This document shows positions 40,723 to 49,712 of a DNA stretch of 64,000 nucleotides, one piece after another. Position numbers and translations under genes: made by a program. Below the pieces are notes generated by a model that did not search any database, was not told the origin of the DNA, and saw only the letters and a list, made by a program, of their open reading frames with translations. How positions within the stretch are numbered: position 1 is the stretch's first letter; the number at the start of each line of letters is the position of its first letter. The DNA is from VRUE01 sp963753245 (GTDB lineage Bacteria; Actinomycetota; Thermoleophilia; Solirubrobacterales; 70-9), in contig CAVWBK010000009.1 of assembly GCA_963753245.1 (NCBI GenBank), forward strand, positions 1-64,000. The letters run 5' to 3'.

Positions 40723-40924
40723 GCAGCTTCGGGCGCCGGGTAGCCAGCTTCCTCTCCTCACTTTGTTCGAGGCGGTCGGCATCGTCCACCGCCCAGCCCA
40801 CACGCTCGACCAACTGGCCCGAGAAATGGGCGGAGTCGAAATCGGTGAGCGCGATGCGCTCGCTGTAGACGACCTTGCTGGCGGTCTCCTCGGGAGTCTC
40901 GGTCACGACAAGTATCTGGGCCAC
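40655..40924 (-). CDS. Small conserved-looking cytoplasmic protein
   Basis: An 89-aa protein. GTG 40924 has a well-placed AGGAG 6 nt upstream. The first 55 residues are clearly protein-like (MAQILVVTETPEE, YSERIALTDFDSAHFSGQLVERVGWAVDDAD) and match short Thermoleophilia proteins I have seen without assigned function. The tail is basic and Ser-rich and overlaps the end of the small membrane protein gene on the other strand. Confidence 0.6.
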   Translation of the reverse strand: MAQILVVTETPEETASKVVYSERIALTDFDSAHFSGQLVERVGWAVDDADRLEQSEERKLATRRPKLLSQGSPVPASESDRESARSRAG

Positions 40925-41272
40925 TGGATGCTCCTTCGTAGGGGGGAGTGCTCAACTCAGAGTGCGCCGTTCAGATTGCCGTCTGGTCAATATTGAGTAA
41001 AGATCGAGTCAATAGTCTGGCCCCGGAGGCGGGGTGGTTGAGCGGCCAGGCGCGGCGGGCTTGGCGCTGAGGATGTGTCTGGGACTGTCGAGGACGACAC
41101 CTTGCCGCCGAGCGCCGGCGCGGTCCGGGCTGAGGACGACGTTTGGGCTCCGCGGCGAGGATTTGGCGAGCCGCGCTCTCGGCGGGGCACTGTACATCGG
41201 GGCGAGCGCGCCAGCGAGAACTTCGGACCCCTGTACAAGCACGGTTCAGCCCAGGCGGAGCACCATTTCTTC
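40925..41272. other. Divergent intergenic region with GTCAATA direct repeats
   Basis: About 350 bp between a minus-strand small gene and the plus-strand S51 peptidase. GTCAATA occurs at 40986-40992 and 41008-41014, exactly 22 bp apart (two helical turns), within an AT-rich patch. A 77-residue minus-strand frame (41009-41242) is Pro-rich and unconvincing. Confidence 0.4.
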
Positions 41273-42040
41273 ATGGATTCACGCCCGCGCCAGATAGTCG
41301 CCTTCGGCGGCGGCGGCTTCTCGATGGAGTCGGGAAATCCGCTGCTCGATGATTACGTGCTCGGGCTCTGCGGGGTCGAGCGCCCGCGCGTTTGCTTCTT
41401 GCCCTCGGCCAGCGGCGACGCCGATCACTACGTGGTCCGCTTTTACCGTGCCTTTCGGGCCGATCGCTGCGAGCCCAGCCACGTCTCACTGTTTCGCCGC
41501 GAGCAGGGACCCGGAGATCTGCGCGGGCACCTGCTCTCCCAGGACCTGATCTACGTCGGCGGTGGCAGCCTGATCAGCCTGCTCGGGGTCTGGCGGGCGC
41601 ACGGCATCGATCAGATCCTGCGTGAAGCGTGGGAGGCCGGCATCGTTCTCTGCGGCCTCTCGGCGGGCTCCCTCTGTTGGTTCGCGGAGGCGCTCACCGG
41701 CTTTCATGGCGACCCGCGTCGGGTCGACGGTCTGGGACTGCTGCCGTTCAGCAACTGCGTGCACTATGAGCCCGGCTCCGAGCGCCGCCTCGCCTACCAC
41801 CAGTTCATCCGCGGCGGGATGCGCCCGGGCTACGCCGCCGAGGACGGAGCCGCTCTGCATTTCACCGACACCGAACTGAGCCGGGTGATCGCCTCGCGCC
41901 CCCAGGCGCGCGGCTACCGGCTCGATCCGCTCGGCGAGCGGGTGATCGAGATGCGGATCGCGACCGCCTATCTCGGTGACGCCTGTGTCGCGCCGCTGCC
42001 CGCGGCGCCCGAGGCGATCTCCACCGCGGCGGCGGCTTAG
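41273..42040 (+). CDS. Peptidase S51 (dipeptidase E-like) family protein, copy 1
   Basis: A 255-aa serine-peptidase-fold protein. The nucleophile elbow is CGLSAGSLCW, the YVGGGSLISLL loop precedes it, and a His follows in FSNCVHYE, as in the S51 Ser-His dyad region. S51 members cleave dipeptides with N-terminal Asp or process cyanophycin; substrate here is unknown. ATG 41273 is preferred because upstream frame residues are poor. The next gene is a paralog about 10 bp downstream. Confidence 0.87.
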   Translation: MDSRPRQIVAFGGGGFSMESGNPLLDDYVLGLCGVERPRVCFLPSASGDADHYVVRFYRAFRADRCEPSHVSLFRREQGPGDLRGHLLSQDLIYVGGGSLISLLGVWRAHGIDQILREAWEAGIVLCGLSAGSLCWFAEALTGFHGDPRRVDGLGLLPFSNCVHYEPGSERRLAYHQFIRGGMRPGYAAEDGAALHFTDTELSRVIASRPQARGYRLDPLGERVIEMRIATAYLGDACVAPLPAAPEAISTAAAA

Positions 42041-42050
42041 CCCAGGCCCG

Positions 42051-42842
42051 ATGATTTCCCGGATCCTCGCCCTTGGAGGACACGATTTCACCTCGCGCCC
42101 GCCCGACCGTGCGGTCTGTGAGTTGATGCTGCGCCTGGCAACCGAGCGCGCCGGTGGCCGACCGAGAATCTGCATCCTGCCGACGGCGAGCGGCGACACC
42201 ACCGAGCAGATCGCGCGTTTCTACGCGGCCTTCGGCGAGCGGGCCTGCGATCCGTCTGACCTCTCGCTATTTCGCCTCGGGCGCCACCCAATCGCGCTGC
42301 GCGAGCACCTGCTCGCCCAGGACCTCGTCTATGTCGGTGGTGGCAGCCTCGTCAACCTGCTCGCGGTCTGGGAGGCACATGAGCTCGGCGCGATCCTCAG
42401 CCTCGCCTGGCGGCAGGGCATCGTGCTCGCTGGCCAGAGCGCCGGCGCGATGTGTTGGTTTGAGGTCGGGATCACGAAATCCTCGGGCAAGCCCGCCGCT
42501 GCGGCCGGCCTCGGTCTGCTCGGCGGCAGCCTCTGCGTGCACTACAACAATGAGCCCGAGCGCCGCGCCGCCTACCTGGAGGCGGTCGCCGAGGGGATGC
42601 CGGGGGGCTACGGTCTCGATGACTACGCGGGCCTGCTCTGGGAGGGCAGCGCCCGCCCCTCGGCGCTCACCGCCCGGCGCGGGGCACGCGCCTACCGGGT
42701 GACTCGCGGCGAGGACGGCGCCGATGAGGCGCCGATCCCGGCCCGCTTCTTGCCCGCCCCGGCCCCCGCGACCCTGCGCGAGGACATCGCCGAGTTTCGG
42801 CGGATCACCGGGATGCGGAAAAAGGCCGGCTGGCTGGGCTGA
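42051..42842 (+). CDS. Peptidase S51 family protein, copy 2
   Basis: A 263-aa paralog of the preceding gene with the same order of motifs: ILALGGHDF opening, ILPTASGDTTE, YVGGGSLVNLL, nucleophile AGQSAGAMCWF and GSLCVHYNNE. Sequence has diverged through most of the length, so this is an old tandem duplication, perhaps forming a heteromer with copy 1. ATG 42051. The C-terminal 40 residues add a helical tail (ATLREDIAEFRRITG). Confidence 0.87.
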   Translation: MISRILALGGHDFTSRPPDRAVCELMLRLATERAGGRPRICILPTASGDTTEQIARFYAAFGERACDPSDLSLFRLGRHPIALREHLLAQDLVYVGGGSLVNLLAVWEAHELGAILSLAWRQGIVLAGQSAGAMCWFEVGITKSSGKPAAAAGLGLLGGSLCVHYNNEPERRAAYLEAVAEGMPGGYGLDDYAGLLWEGSARPSALTARRGARAYRVTRGEDGADEAPIPARFLPAPAPATLREDIAEFRRITGMRKKAGWLG

Positions 42843-42859
42843 GCCGGCCCGCCGAGCGC

Positions 42860-43387
42860 TCAGCCGCCGGCGGCCGGCGGGGCGGTCGGGTCAGAGGACC
42901 CTTCGCCGATGCTCTCGCGGGCGATGTAGTCCTCGGCGAGCAGCAGGTTCTCCTTGGAGCGGCCGACCACGTTGAGCAGATCGCCCATCAGCGCAACCTC
43001 CTCGACCTGCTCCTTGACGAACCACTGCAGGAACTGCTCGGCGCGGTAGTCCTTGAGCTCGCGGGCGAGCTCAAAGAGGGCGAAGATCTCAGCGCTGACG
43101 CGCTTCTCCTGCTCGAGGGCCATCTTCACCGGCTCGCTGCCGTCGGCGAAGCTCGTCTGCTGGGAGTTGATGTCGGGGATGTGGATTTCCTCGCCGACGT
43201 CGAGCAGGTACTGGACCATCATCATCGCGTGCTCGCGCTCCTCCAGCGCCTGGCGGTAGAAGAAGGCGGCGAGTCGCGGCAGGGTCTCCGCGTCGTAGTA
43301 GACGGCCGCCGCGACGTACTGCTGGGAGGCGGCGAACTCGTTTGCGATTTGCTCGTTGAGGGCGTCGGGGAAGCTCTTCTCGGTCAA
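42860..43387 (-). CDS. ftnA: Ferritin
   Basis: A 175-aa iron-storage ferritin forming a 24-mer shell. Ferroxidase ligands are visible in the four-helix bundle: NEFAASQQYVAAA (Glu), ALEEREHAMMM (Glu/His), an E in ALEQEKRVSAEI and KEQVEEVA (Glu/Gln site). No heme-binding Met of bacterioferritin is apparent. TTG 43387 has a GGAG 6 nt upstream. It converges on the S51 peptidase pair. Confidence 0.92.
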   Translation of the reverse strand: MTEKSFPDALNEQIANEFAASQQYVAAAVYYDAETLPRLAAFFYRQALEEREHAMMMVQYLLDVGEEIHIPDINSQQTSFADGSEPVKMALEQEKRVSAEIFALFELARELKDYRAEQFLQWFVKEQVEEVALMGDLLNVVGRSKENLLLAEDYIARESIGEGSSDPTAPPAAGG

Positions 43388-43488
43388 GTTCGGCTCCTTG
43401 CACGTCGAGGGCGGGTAGCGGCAACGTAGCCGAAACGCCGAGTTCGGCCGCCCGAAGCCCGCCTCAGGTCACCCTAAGGCCCTCGCCC

Positions 43489-44550
43489 CTAGCCCGCCCA
43501 GCGAAACCCGGTTGCGCTCAGCGCCGCCGGCATCGGGCTGCTCGGCAGTCCCGGTTCGGGGTCGGCTTCGTTGTAGGGACGCGGGGCGGTGTCGTTTGGG
43601 GTGTCGGGGTGAAAGAGCGAGGCCAGAACCTGGATCTGGCCGCGGCCGACCGAGAGCTCCCACTGCCCGCCGCCGTAGGCTCCGATCTTGCGCTCGGCGC
43701 AGTAGTCATAGGTGGCGCACAGATCCTCCAGAGCACCGATTCGCGAGGGCTTGATGTTGACCATCCGCGGTGCCCAGGGCAGCGCCTCGATGTCGGCGAT
43801 CGAGTGGATCGGCGCGTCCCAGGTGAGTCGCTCGCGGACCGGCTCAAGCAGCGCCCTGGTCTCCTCGTTGACGTCGGGGTCCTCGAGCCAGGCAGCGGGA
43901 AAGGCCTCGATCAGCTTTGCGTAGAGCTCGGGGTCGGTCTGCACGTCAACCGGGGTGCCTTTGTAGAAGCCCTTGAGGTCCAGTGAGTCCACCGCTGCGG
44001 TCTTGACCAGGGCGGCGATCAGCTCATCGGTCCAGTCGTTGGTCGGGTCGAGCTTGAAGCGCAGCCCCGGGTAGGGATCGAGCTTGCGGCGCAGGGTCTC
44101 GATCGATGAGGGCTCGCCCTCGCCGGGGGAGAGCCGCATCGAGCAGACGAAGGTGACCGGCTCCGGCTCGCGGCCCAGGGCCTCGGCGATCCCGATTCCC
44201 GCCTGGCGCAGCGCCAGATCGAGCGCCGCTGACTCAAAGGCCCAGCGTCGGTAGCGGCGCGAGACCTCGCGCTGGGGCTCGGCTGGGAAGGTGTCAAGGC
44301 CGCCGATCAGCTCACAGAACTCCGCCACGCTCCTCGCCTCGCTGAGCTGCAAGCTGGCGCCCGCGTCCTGCAGGGCGACGTGGTCGACGGGGTCATAGGT
44401 GACGTCCTCGCCCATGCCGACCTCGCCGCCGCCACGGATCTCGATCACGGTGCTCAGCCGTTCGAAGCCAGGGGTCAGGAACTCCTCGCCGCGCAGCTCA
44501 TAACCCTCGATCTGCAATGGCAGCTCGGCAAATTTCTCGAAGGTGGCCAT
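43489..44550 (-). CDS. Enolase-superfamily enzyme (MR/MLE/OSBS-like)
   Basis: A 353-aa TIM-barrel enzyme that abstracts a proton alpha to a carboxylate. Expected catalytic and metal residues appear in barrel order: Lys in RFKLDPT, Asp in SLDLKG, Glu in WLEDPDV, Asp in TWDAPIHS and Lys in NIKPSRIG. The cap domain is the N-terminal 110 residues. Specific reaction (racemase, cycloisomerase, dehydratase or o-succinylbenzoate synthase) cannot be decided. It follows the decarboxylase gene on the same strand with an 11-bp gap, so the pair may be one operon. Confidence 0.85.
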   Translation of the reverse strand: MATFEKFAELPLQIEGYELRGEEFLTPGFERLSTVIEIRGGGEVGMGEDVTYDPVDHVALQDAGASLQLSEARSVAEFCELIGGLDTFPAEPQREVSRRYRRWAFESAALDLALRQAGIGIAEALGREPEPVTFVCSMRLSPGEGEPSSIETLRRKLDPYPGLRFKLDPTNDWTDELIAALVKTAAVDSLDLKGFYKGTPVDVQTDPELYAKLIEAFPAAWLEDPDVNEETRALLEPVRERLTWDAPIHSIADIEALPWAPRMVNIKPSRIGALEDLCATYDYCAERKIGAYGGGQWELSVGRGQIQVLASLFHPDTPNDTAPRPYNEADPEPGLPSSPMPAALSATGFRWAG

Positions 44551-44561
44551 CGCGACTGAGC

Positions 44562-46037
44562 CTAGCGAGTGACCCGCAGGGTGCCCAGGCCCCGATCGCT
44601 GCTGCCCCGCACGTGGCCACCGTGGCGAACGCTCTCGGCGATGTAGTCGAGCGTCTCGCGGGTCAGGCGCTCGCCGGGCAAGACATTGGGGATCCCCGGC
44701 GGGTAGGCGGCCAGCGACTCCGCCGAGACCCGGCCCGCGGCCCGCTCGAAGGCGACCACCTCCTGGGCGCCGAGGAAGGCCTCGCGCGGGGTCAGCGCCA
44801 GCTCGCCCCAGGGCGGCGGTGGCGCCAGGCGGCCGTGGGGCTGCTCGGCGCCGGATTGGCCGAGGTTCGCGACGACCTCCTCGAGCGCCGCGAGGAGCCG
44901 GGCGCCGGCGACCGAGGCCGGCTCGCCGAGACCGAAGATCGCGACGATCAGGTTCTCCGAGGAGAGCTCCAGATCGATCCCGGCATCGAGCTCGAAGGCG
45001 GCCTTGGCCAGCCGGTAGCCGGTCGATCCGGTGCCGCGCACATCGATCGAAACGCGCAGCGGATCCCAGCCGGCGATTCCCGCCCGTCCGACCATTCCTT
45101 CGTCGAGCACCGCGAGCCCGGGGATCGCGGCGATCGCCGCGCGTGTCGTCGCGATCGCCTCCAGGGTCTCGGTGAGGAGCTCCTCGCCGTGGATCTGGGC
45201 GTTGCGCCGCGCCGCATCCAGCGAGCCCGAGAGCAGGGCGCTGGGACTGGTCGTTTCGACCAGGCTGACGCAGCGGTCGACGATTGCCTCATCGATCAGC
45301 CCGCCGGCGCCGAGGTGAAGCATCGCCGCCTGGGTCAGGCTGCCGACGATCTTGTGGGTCGAGGAGACGACCAGATCGGCGCCTTGGCTGAGTGCGTCCG
45401 GCGGCAGGGAGGGATGAAAGCGCAGGTGCGCCCCCCAGGCCTCATCGACCGCCAGCGCCACACCGCGCCCGTGGGCGACGCCAGCCAGCCCGGCGACGTC
45501 CGCGCAGGCACCGAAGTAAGTCGGCGAGACGACCATCGCGGCGATCGCCCCGGGCGTGGCCGCGAGGGCGCGATCGAGCGACTCCGGCGTCAGGCAGTGG
45601 GCGATGCCGAGCTCGGGGTCGAGCTCGGGCGCCGCGAAGCTCGGCCTCAACCCGCTGAGGACGAGCCCGTCGATCACCGAGGAGTGGACGTTTCGCTGCA
45701 CCACGATCGGGCCGCCGGAGTGGGCCAGCGCTAGGCAGATCGTGTGGTTGCCCTGCGAGGCGCCGTTGATCAAAAACCAGGTTCGCCGCGCCCCCCAGGC
45801 CTGCGCCGCCAGCGCCTGGGCTTCTTCAAAGGGGGTCGGCGCAGCACCGACGTCAACGCCCACGGTGATCGAGGGGATGTCGTTGCGCAGGCCGGTCTCC
45901 CCGACCAGGGCCTCAAGTGCGGGGTCCGCCCCGGGCCCACCCTTGTGTCCGGGGACCTGGAAGCGGCCCGGGTCGCGGGCCGAGTAGGCCAAAAGCGCAT
46001 CGACATAGGGGGTCAGGCGCTGGTCGGGGGAGCTCAT
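44562..46037 (-). CDS. PLP-dependent Orn/Lys/Arg decarboxylase
   Basis: A 491-aa fold-type I decarboxylase making a polyamine or diamine from ornithine, lysine or arginine. The family's N-terminal PGHKGG appears as QVPGHKGGPG. PLP is held by the Lys in SSTHKIVGS and by DEAWGAHLRFH. The C-terminal domain has YPPGIPNVLPGERL. It is diverged from a permease/oxidase catabolic cluster across a 50-bp gap, so amine production and breakdown genes lie back to back. The exact amino-acid substrate is uncertain. Confidence 0.9.
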   Translation of the reverse strand: MSSPDQRLTPYVDALLAYSARDPGRFQVPGHKGGPGADPALEALVGETGLRNDIPSITVGVDVGAAPTPFEEAQALAAQAWGARRTWFLINGASQGNHTICLALAHSGGPIVVQRNVHSSVIDGLVLSGLRPSFAAPELDPELGIAHCLTPESLDRALAATPGAIAAMVVSPTYFGACADVAGLAGVAHGRGVALAVDEAWGAHLRFHPSLPPDALSQGADLVVSSTHKIVGSLTQAAMLHLGAGGLIDEAIVDRCVSLVETTSPSALLSGSLDAARRNAQIHGEELLTETLEAIATTRAAIAAIPGLAVLDEGMVGRAGIAGWDPLRVSIDVRGTGSTGYRLAKAAFELDAGIDLELSSENLIVAIFGLGEPASVAGARLLAALEEVVANLGQSGAEQPHGRLAPPPPWGELALTPREAFLGAQEVVAFERAAGRVSAESLAAYPPGIPNVLPGERLTRETLDYIAESVRHGGHVRGSSDRGLGTLRVTR

Positions 46038-46087
46038 CGACCGAGTCTACGCTCGCCCAGAGGCCGCTTCGGGGACACTCTGGGGTT

Positions 46088-47488
46088 ATGAAGCACACGC
46101 CACATGGCTACTGGTTGGAGGAGGCCGGAGGGGTCGAGCCGGCGGCCGCGCTGGCCGGCGAGCGCGACGCCGATGTCGTCGTGATCGGCGGCGGCTACAC
46201 GGGAATGTGGACGGCCTGGCACCTGACCGAGCTCGAGCCCGAGGCCCGCATCGTGGTGCTCGAGGCCGACGATCTCTGCGGTCAGGGGCCGAGCGGGCGA
46301 AACGGCGGTTTTTGCAACGTGATGTGGCTCTCGCTGGCGAGCATGCGTGAGCGTTGGGGCGCCGAGGGGGCGCTGGCCGTCGCCCGCGCCGCGGTCGCCG
46401 CCGTCGATGGAATCGAGGACTTCTGTCACTCCCAGGAGGTCGACGCCTGGTTTCGGCGCGCCGGCTACCTGAAGGTGTCAACGGCCGCCGCCCACGATGC
46501 CAGCTCAGCCGAGGCCCTGGCGGCCTGTCGCGAGCTGGGCGAGGCCGACGCGGTCCAGGAGCTCTCCGCCGAGCAGGTCGCCGGGCGCTGCGCCTCGCCG
46601 CTCTTTCGCGGCGGCGTGCTCTTCCCCGACGCGGCCACCGTGCAGCCGGCGCGCCTGGCGCTCGGTCTGCGCGGGCGGCTCCTGGCGCGCGGCGTGGAGA
46701 TCTGTGAGTGCTCGCCGCTGCGCAGCCTGAGGCGGCGCGCCGATCACGTCGAGGCGCGCAGCGAGGAGGGCAGCGTGCGGGCCAAGCGCGCGGTGCTGGC
46801 GATCGGTGGGGCGGCGAAGGGGATCCGCGGGCCGCTGCGCGGCAGGCTCTCGATCGCCTCATCGCACATCGTCTTGACCGAGCCGGTGCCCGATTTGCTG
46901 GAGGAGATCGGTTGGACCGGGGGCGAGTGCATAACCGACAGTCGGGCGCTGGTTGACTACCTGCGCACGACCCCCGACGGGCGCATCGCCTTCGGCTGGG
47001 GCGGGGGCAAGATCGCCCTCGGCGCCCACCTCGATGGTCGCTCAGAGCTCGACCGCGAGGTTGTTGGTCAGACGGTCGATCACCTCAGCGCCTTCTTCCC
47101 GGGCCTCAAGGGAACGACGATCACCCACGCCTGGGGCGGGCCGATCGACGCCACCCCGACCCATCTGCCACTGGTCCTGCCGCTGCGCGGTGGGCGCGCC
47201 TTCGTCGCCGCCGGCTACACCGGCAACGGCGTCGGCCCCTCCCACATGGTGGCGCGGACCCTCGCCTCACTGGCCCTCGATCGCCATGACGAGGCCTCGC
47301 GCCTGGCCTACGTCGACCCCTCCCCGCCACGGGTCCCACCCGAGCCCTTCCACTGGATCGGCGGCGAAGCGATCCGCGCCGGGATCCAGGCCAAGGAGGA
47401 CGCGGAGCTGGCCGGTCGGGAGCCCGGCCTGCTCAGCTCGACCCTGGCCCGGGTGCCGGAGCTGATCGGTTTTCACATCGGCCGCTGA
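46088..47488 (+). CDS. FAD-dependent amine oxidase (DAO family, gamma-glutamylputrescine oxidase-like)
   Basis: A 466-aa flavoprotein. The FAD motif is DVVVIGGGYTGMWTAWHL, and GPSGRNGGF is the hallmark of the PuuB/OrdL branch that oxidises gamma-glutamylputrescine or related amines. C-terminal FAD contacts are in AAGYTGNGVGPSHM. ATG 46088. Product would be an aldehyde plus ammonia and H2O2, to be handled by the aminotransferase and aldehyde dehydrogenase downstream in the region. No PuuA-like ligase is in the window. Confidence 0.88.
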   Translation: MKHTPHGYWLEEAGGVEPAAALAGERDADVVVIGGGYTGMWTAWHLTELEPEARIVVLEADDLCGQGPSGRNGGFCNVMWLSLASMRERWGAEGALAVARAAVAAVDGIEDFCHSQEVDAWFRRAGYLKVSTAAAHDASSAEALAACRELGEADAVQELSAEQVAGRCASPLFRGGVLFPDAATVQPARLALGLRGRLLARGVEICECSPLRSLRRRADHVEARSEEGSVRAKRAVLAIGGAAKGIRGPLRGRLSIASSHIVLTEPVPDLLEEIGWTGGECITDSRALVDYLRTTPDGRIAFGWGGGKIALGAHLDGRSELDREVVGQTVDHLSAFFPGLKGTTITHAWGGPIDATPTHLPLVLPLRGGRAFVAAGYTGNGVGPSHMVARTLASLALDRHDEASRLAYVDPSPPRVPPEPFHWIGGEAIRAGIQAKEDAELAGREPGLLSSTLARVPELIGFHIGR

Positions 47489-47505
47489 GGCCAGTAGGAG
47501 CGGCG

Positions 47506-47925
47506 CTAGCGAGGGACCGGCACGACCAGGACCGGGATCTCGGATTCGTGCAGCAGCTTGTAGGGGGTCGAGCCGATGATCGCGCCCTTCAGTGGCGCTT
47601 CGCTGTAGCTGCCGACGACAATCAGGCGCGCGTCGCCTTCGCCGGCCGCCTCGAGCAGCGCGTGGGCGGGCTTCAGCGCCTTCAGCCGCACCTCGTGCTC
47701 GACGCCCGCCGCCTCCGCCAGCGCCGCACCCTCGGCGGTCGCCTTCTCGGCGAGTTCTTTCACCGCTTCGCGGGCGCTGGGGATCTCACCGCCGCCGTAG
47801 CCGCCGGGGGCATAGCCGAAGACGATCACGACCTTGTCGCCGAGCGCCTTGGCCGCCTCGGCGGCTTTCTCGAGCGCGGCCTTGCTGCACTGTGACCCGT
47901 CATAGCCAACGATGATCTCGCTCAT
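47506..47925 (-). CDS. Universal stress protein (UspA family)
   Basis: A 139-aa UspA-fold protein. It opens with IIVGYDGSQCSKAALEKA and ends with the ATP-binding pattern GSYSEAPLKGAIIGSTPYKLL (G-x9-G-S/T) and PVLVVPVPR. Likely an ATP-binding stress modulator. It is 18 bp upstream of the APC permease end and in the same orientation, so it may be co-transcribed with the permease. Confidence 0.93.
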   Translation of the reverse strand: MSEIIVGYDGSQCSKAALEKAAEAAKALGDKVVIVFGYAPGGYGGGEIPSAREAVKELAEKATAEGAALAEAAGVEHEVRLKALKPAHALLEAAGEGDARLIVVGSYSEAPLKGAIIGSTPYKLLHESEIPVLVVPVPR

Positions 47926-47943
47926 GGCTCTCTCCCTCCGTGC

Positions 47944-49491
47944 TCAGTCGGCCAGCACCGAGGCCTTGCCGACCACGGTGCCCTCGAGGATTCCTGGATC
48001 GGCGACTTCCGGCTTGCGCTTGAAGAACTTCGGATAGGCGAAGTTCGCGAAGACCATCACCACGACCCCCATCAGGATCAGCCCGACCCCGATCGCCACC
48101 GGCACGCCGAAGCCGAGGACGGAGGAGCCGGTTTCTGTTTCGGCCGGGTTCTTGTAGGTGATGAAGGCTTGTATGAAGATGTAGGTGAGCATCGCCCCGC
48201 CGAGCAACGGAGCGACCCCGACCATGATGAAGTTGCGAGCGCTCTTGAAGATCTCCTTGCGGTAGTAGACCGCGCAGGCGAAGCCGGTCAGGCCGTAGTA
48301 GAAGGCGATCTGGAAACCGAGGCCGATGATCGCGTCGCCGAGGACGCTGGTCGAGACGTTGATGATGAAGAGCGTCCAGACCAGCGAGAGGGCGCCCATC
48401 GCCAGGGTCGAGACGTCGGGGGTCAGGTAGCGCGGGTGGATGCGCCCGAAGGATTGCGGGATCGAGCCAAAGCGCGCCATCGAGAGCGTGGTTCGGGCGG
48501 TCGGCAGGATCGTCGTCTGGGTCGAGGCTGAGGCCGAGGTCAAGACGGTGATGATCAACAGCTTGTCGAGCGGCGAGCCGAGGACGCTGCCGCCGAGCGC
48601 GCCGAGCACGTCTTCGGCGTTATTGCTGAGGAAGCCCGGACCGTGGAAGGCCTGCGCGGCCGTGGCGACGACGACGTAGATCAAGACCAAAAGGATCGTG
48701 CTCATCACCGCGGCTTTGCCCGGCCCGTTGGCCGAATCGGTGGACTCCTCGTTGACGCAGACACCGCTGTCCCAACCCCAGTAGATGAAGACGCCGAGCA
48801 GGACCCCGTCGACCAGCGCGGTGGTCCCGCCCGGGATCCCAAACGGGGAGAACCAGCTGAGGCTGACGTTGACCGATTCGGGAGTTCCGGTGACGTAGAC
48901 CTTCCAGAGGGCGACCACCGCGAAGAGCGCCAGGGTGAAGATCTCGATGCCCAAGAGGACGAACTGGGTGCGGGCCGAGATCTCGATCCCGATGTAACAG
49001 ATCCAGGTCATCACCGCGATCCAGACCGCGGCGACGATGCTGATATCGAGCAGGTTGGTCGAGGCGCCGTTGAGCCCAAAGAGCAGGAACGAGTAGACCG
49101 CGGCGATGTAGGCCAGGGTCGCCATCACGACGACGTCGGCGGCGACGATCGTCCAGCCGGTGAGCCAACCGAGGCGCGGGCCGAGCGCCCTGGTGACCCA
49201 GGTGAAGCTCGTCCCGCAGTCGGGATCCGCCTTGTTCATGTAGTTGTAGGCGGCGGCGATCAGCAGCATCGGGATGAAGGAGACGATCATCACCGCCGGG
49301 GCGTGGAAACCCATCCCGGCAACCGCGGTGATGAAGCCGAGCGTCACCGCCAGGCTGTAGGCCGGCGCCGTGGAGGCGACGCCGATGACGAGGTTCGACA
49401 GGTAGCCGATCGCCCCCGTCTTTAGACCCTTGTCCCCTCCTGCCGCACCTGCTTCGGGGACGTTCCCGGCGGGGACTGAAGCACTCTCCAC
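47944..49491 (-). CDS. APC-family amino acid/polyamine permease
   Basis: A 515-aa inner-membrane transporter with about 12-14 TM helices. APC signatures: TM1 YLSNLVIGVASTAPAYSLA, then GTSFTWVTRALGP and NEESTDSANGPGKA. GTG 49491 follows AAGGAGGAG at ideal spacing, so the longer frame is rejected. Given the neighbouring aminotransferase and amine oxidase, it probably imports an amino acid or amine such as putrescine, GABA or beta-alanine. Divergent from the aminotransferase with a shared 220-bp control region. Confidence 0.92.
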   Translation of the reverse strand: MESASVPAGNVPEAGAAGGDKGLKTGAIGYLSNLVIGVASTAPAYSLAVTLGFITAVAGMGFHAPAVMIVSFIPMLLIAAAYNYMNKADPDCGTSFTWVTRALGPRLGWLTGWTIVAADVVVMATLAYIAAVYSFLLFGLNGASTNLLDISIVAAVWIAVMTWICYIGIEISARTQFVLLGIEIFTLALFAVVALWKVYVTGTPESVNVSLSWFSPFGIPGGTTALVDGVLLGVFIYWGWDSGVCVNEESTDSANGPGKAAVMSTILLVLIYVVVATAAQAFHGPGFLSNNAEDVLGALGGSVLGSPLDKLLIITVLTSASASTQTTILPTARTTLSMARFGSIPQSFGRIHPRYLTPDVSTLAMGALSLVWTLFIINVSTSVLGDAIIGLGFQIAFYYGLTGFACAVYYRKEIFKSARNFIMVGVAPLLGGAMLTYIFIQAFITYKNPAETETGSSVLGFGVPVAIGVGLILMGVVVMVFANFAYPKFFKRKPEVADPGILEGTVVGKASVLAD

Positions 49492-49712
49492 TGACTCTCC
49501 TCCTTTGGACGCAATGCCCGATTGCGGCAGGTCGGTAGCGACGGTAAGGCCGCAGGCGGGCCCGCGCAAGGGGCGATTGTCTCAAAGGTGGTGCTTGTCC
49601 TTGTACATTTCGGATAAGCCCCAGACCTGGACTTGACCGAATGACCACTTGTGTAGGACCTTTTTCGGAGCTAGCGTTATCCATATCGTCGTAGTCGAGA
49701 AGGAGACCCCTC
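49492..49712. promoter_or_regulatory. Divergent control region of the amine catabolism cluster
   Basis: 221 bp between the permease and aminotransferase starts. It includes AAGGAG (49700-49705) for the aminotransferase, a -35-like TTGACC at 49633-49638, and imperfect inverted CATTTCGG/CCGAATG arms at about 49606-49613 and 49637-49643. The encoded PucR-type regulator is a candidate binder. Exact promoters are uncertain. Confidence 0.4.

Noticed and set aside
41009..41242. 77-residue minus-strand frame before the S51 genes
   Set aside because: Pro/Ser/Arg-rich with no recognisable pattern and no good ribosome-binding site.
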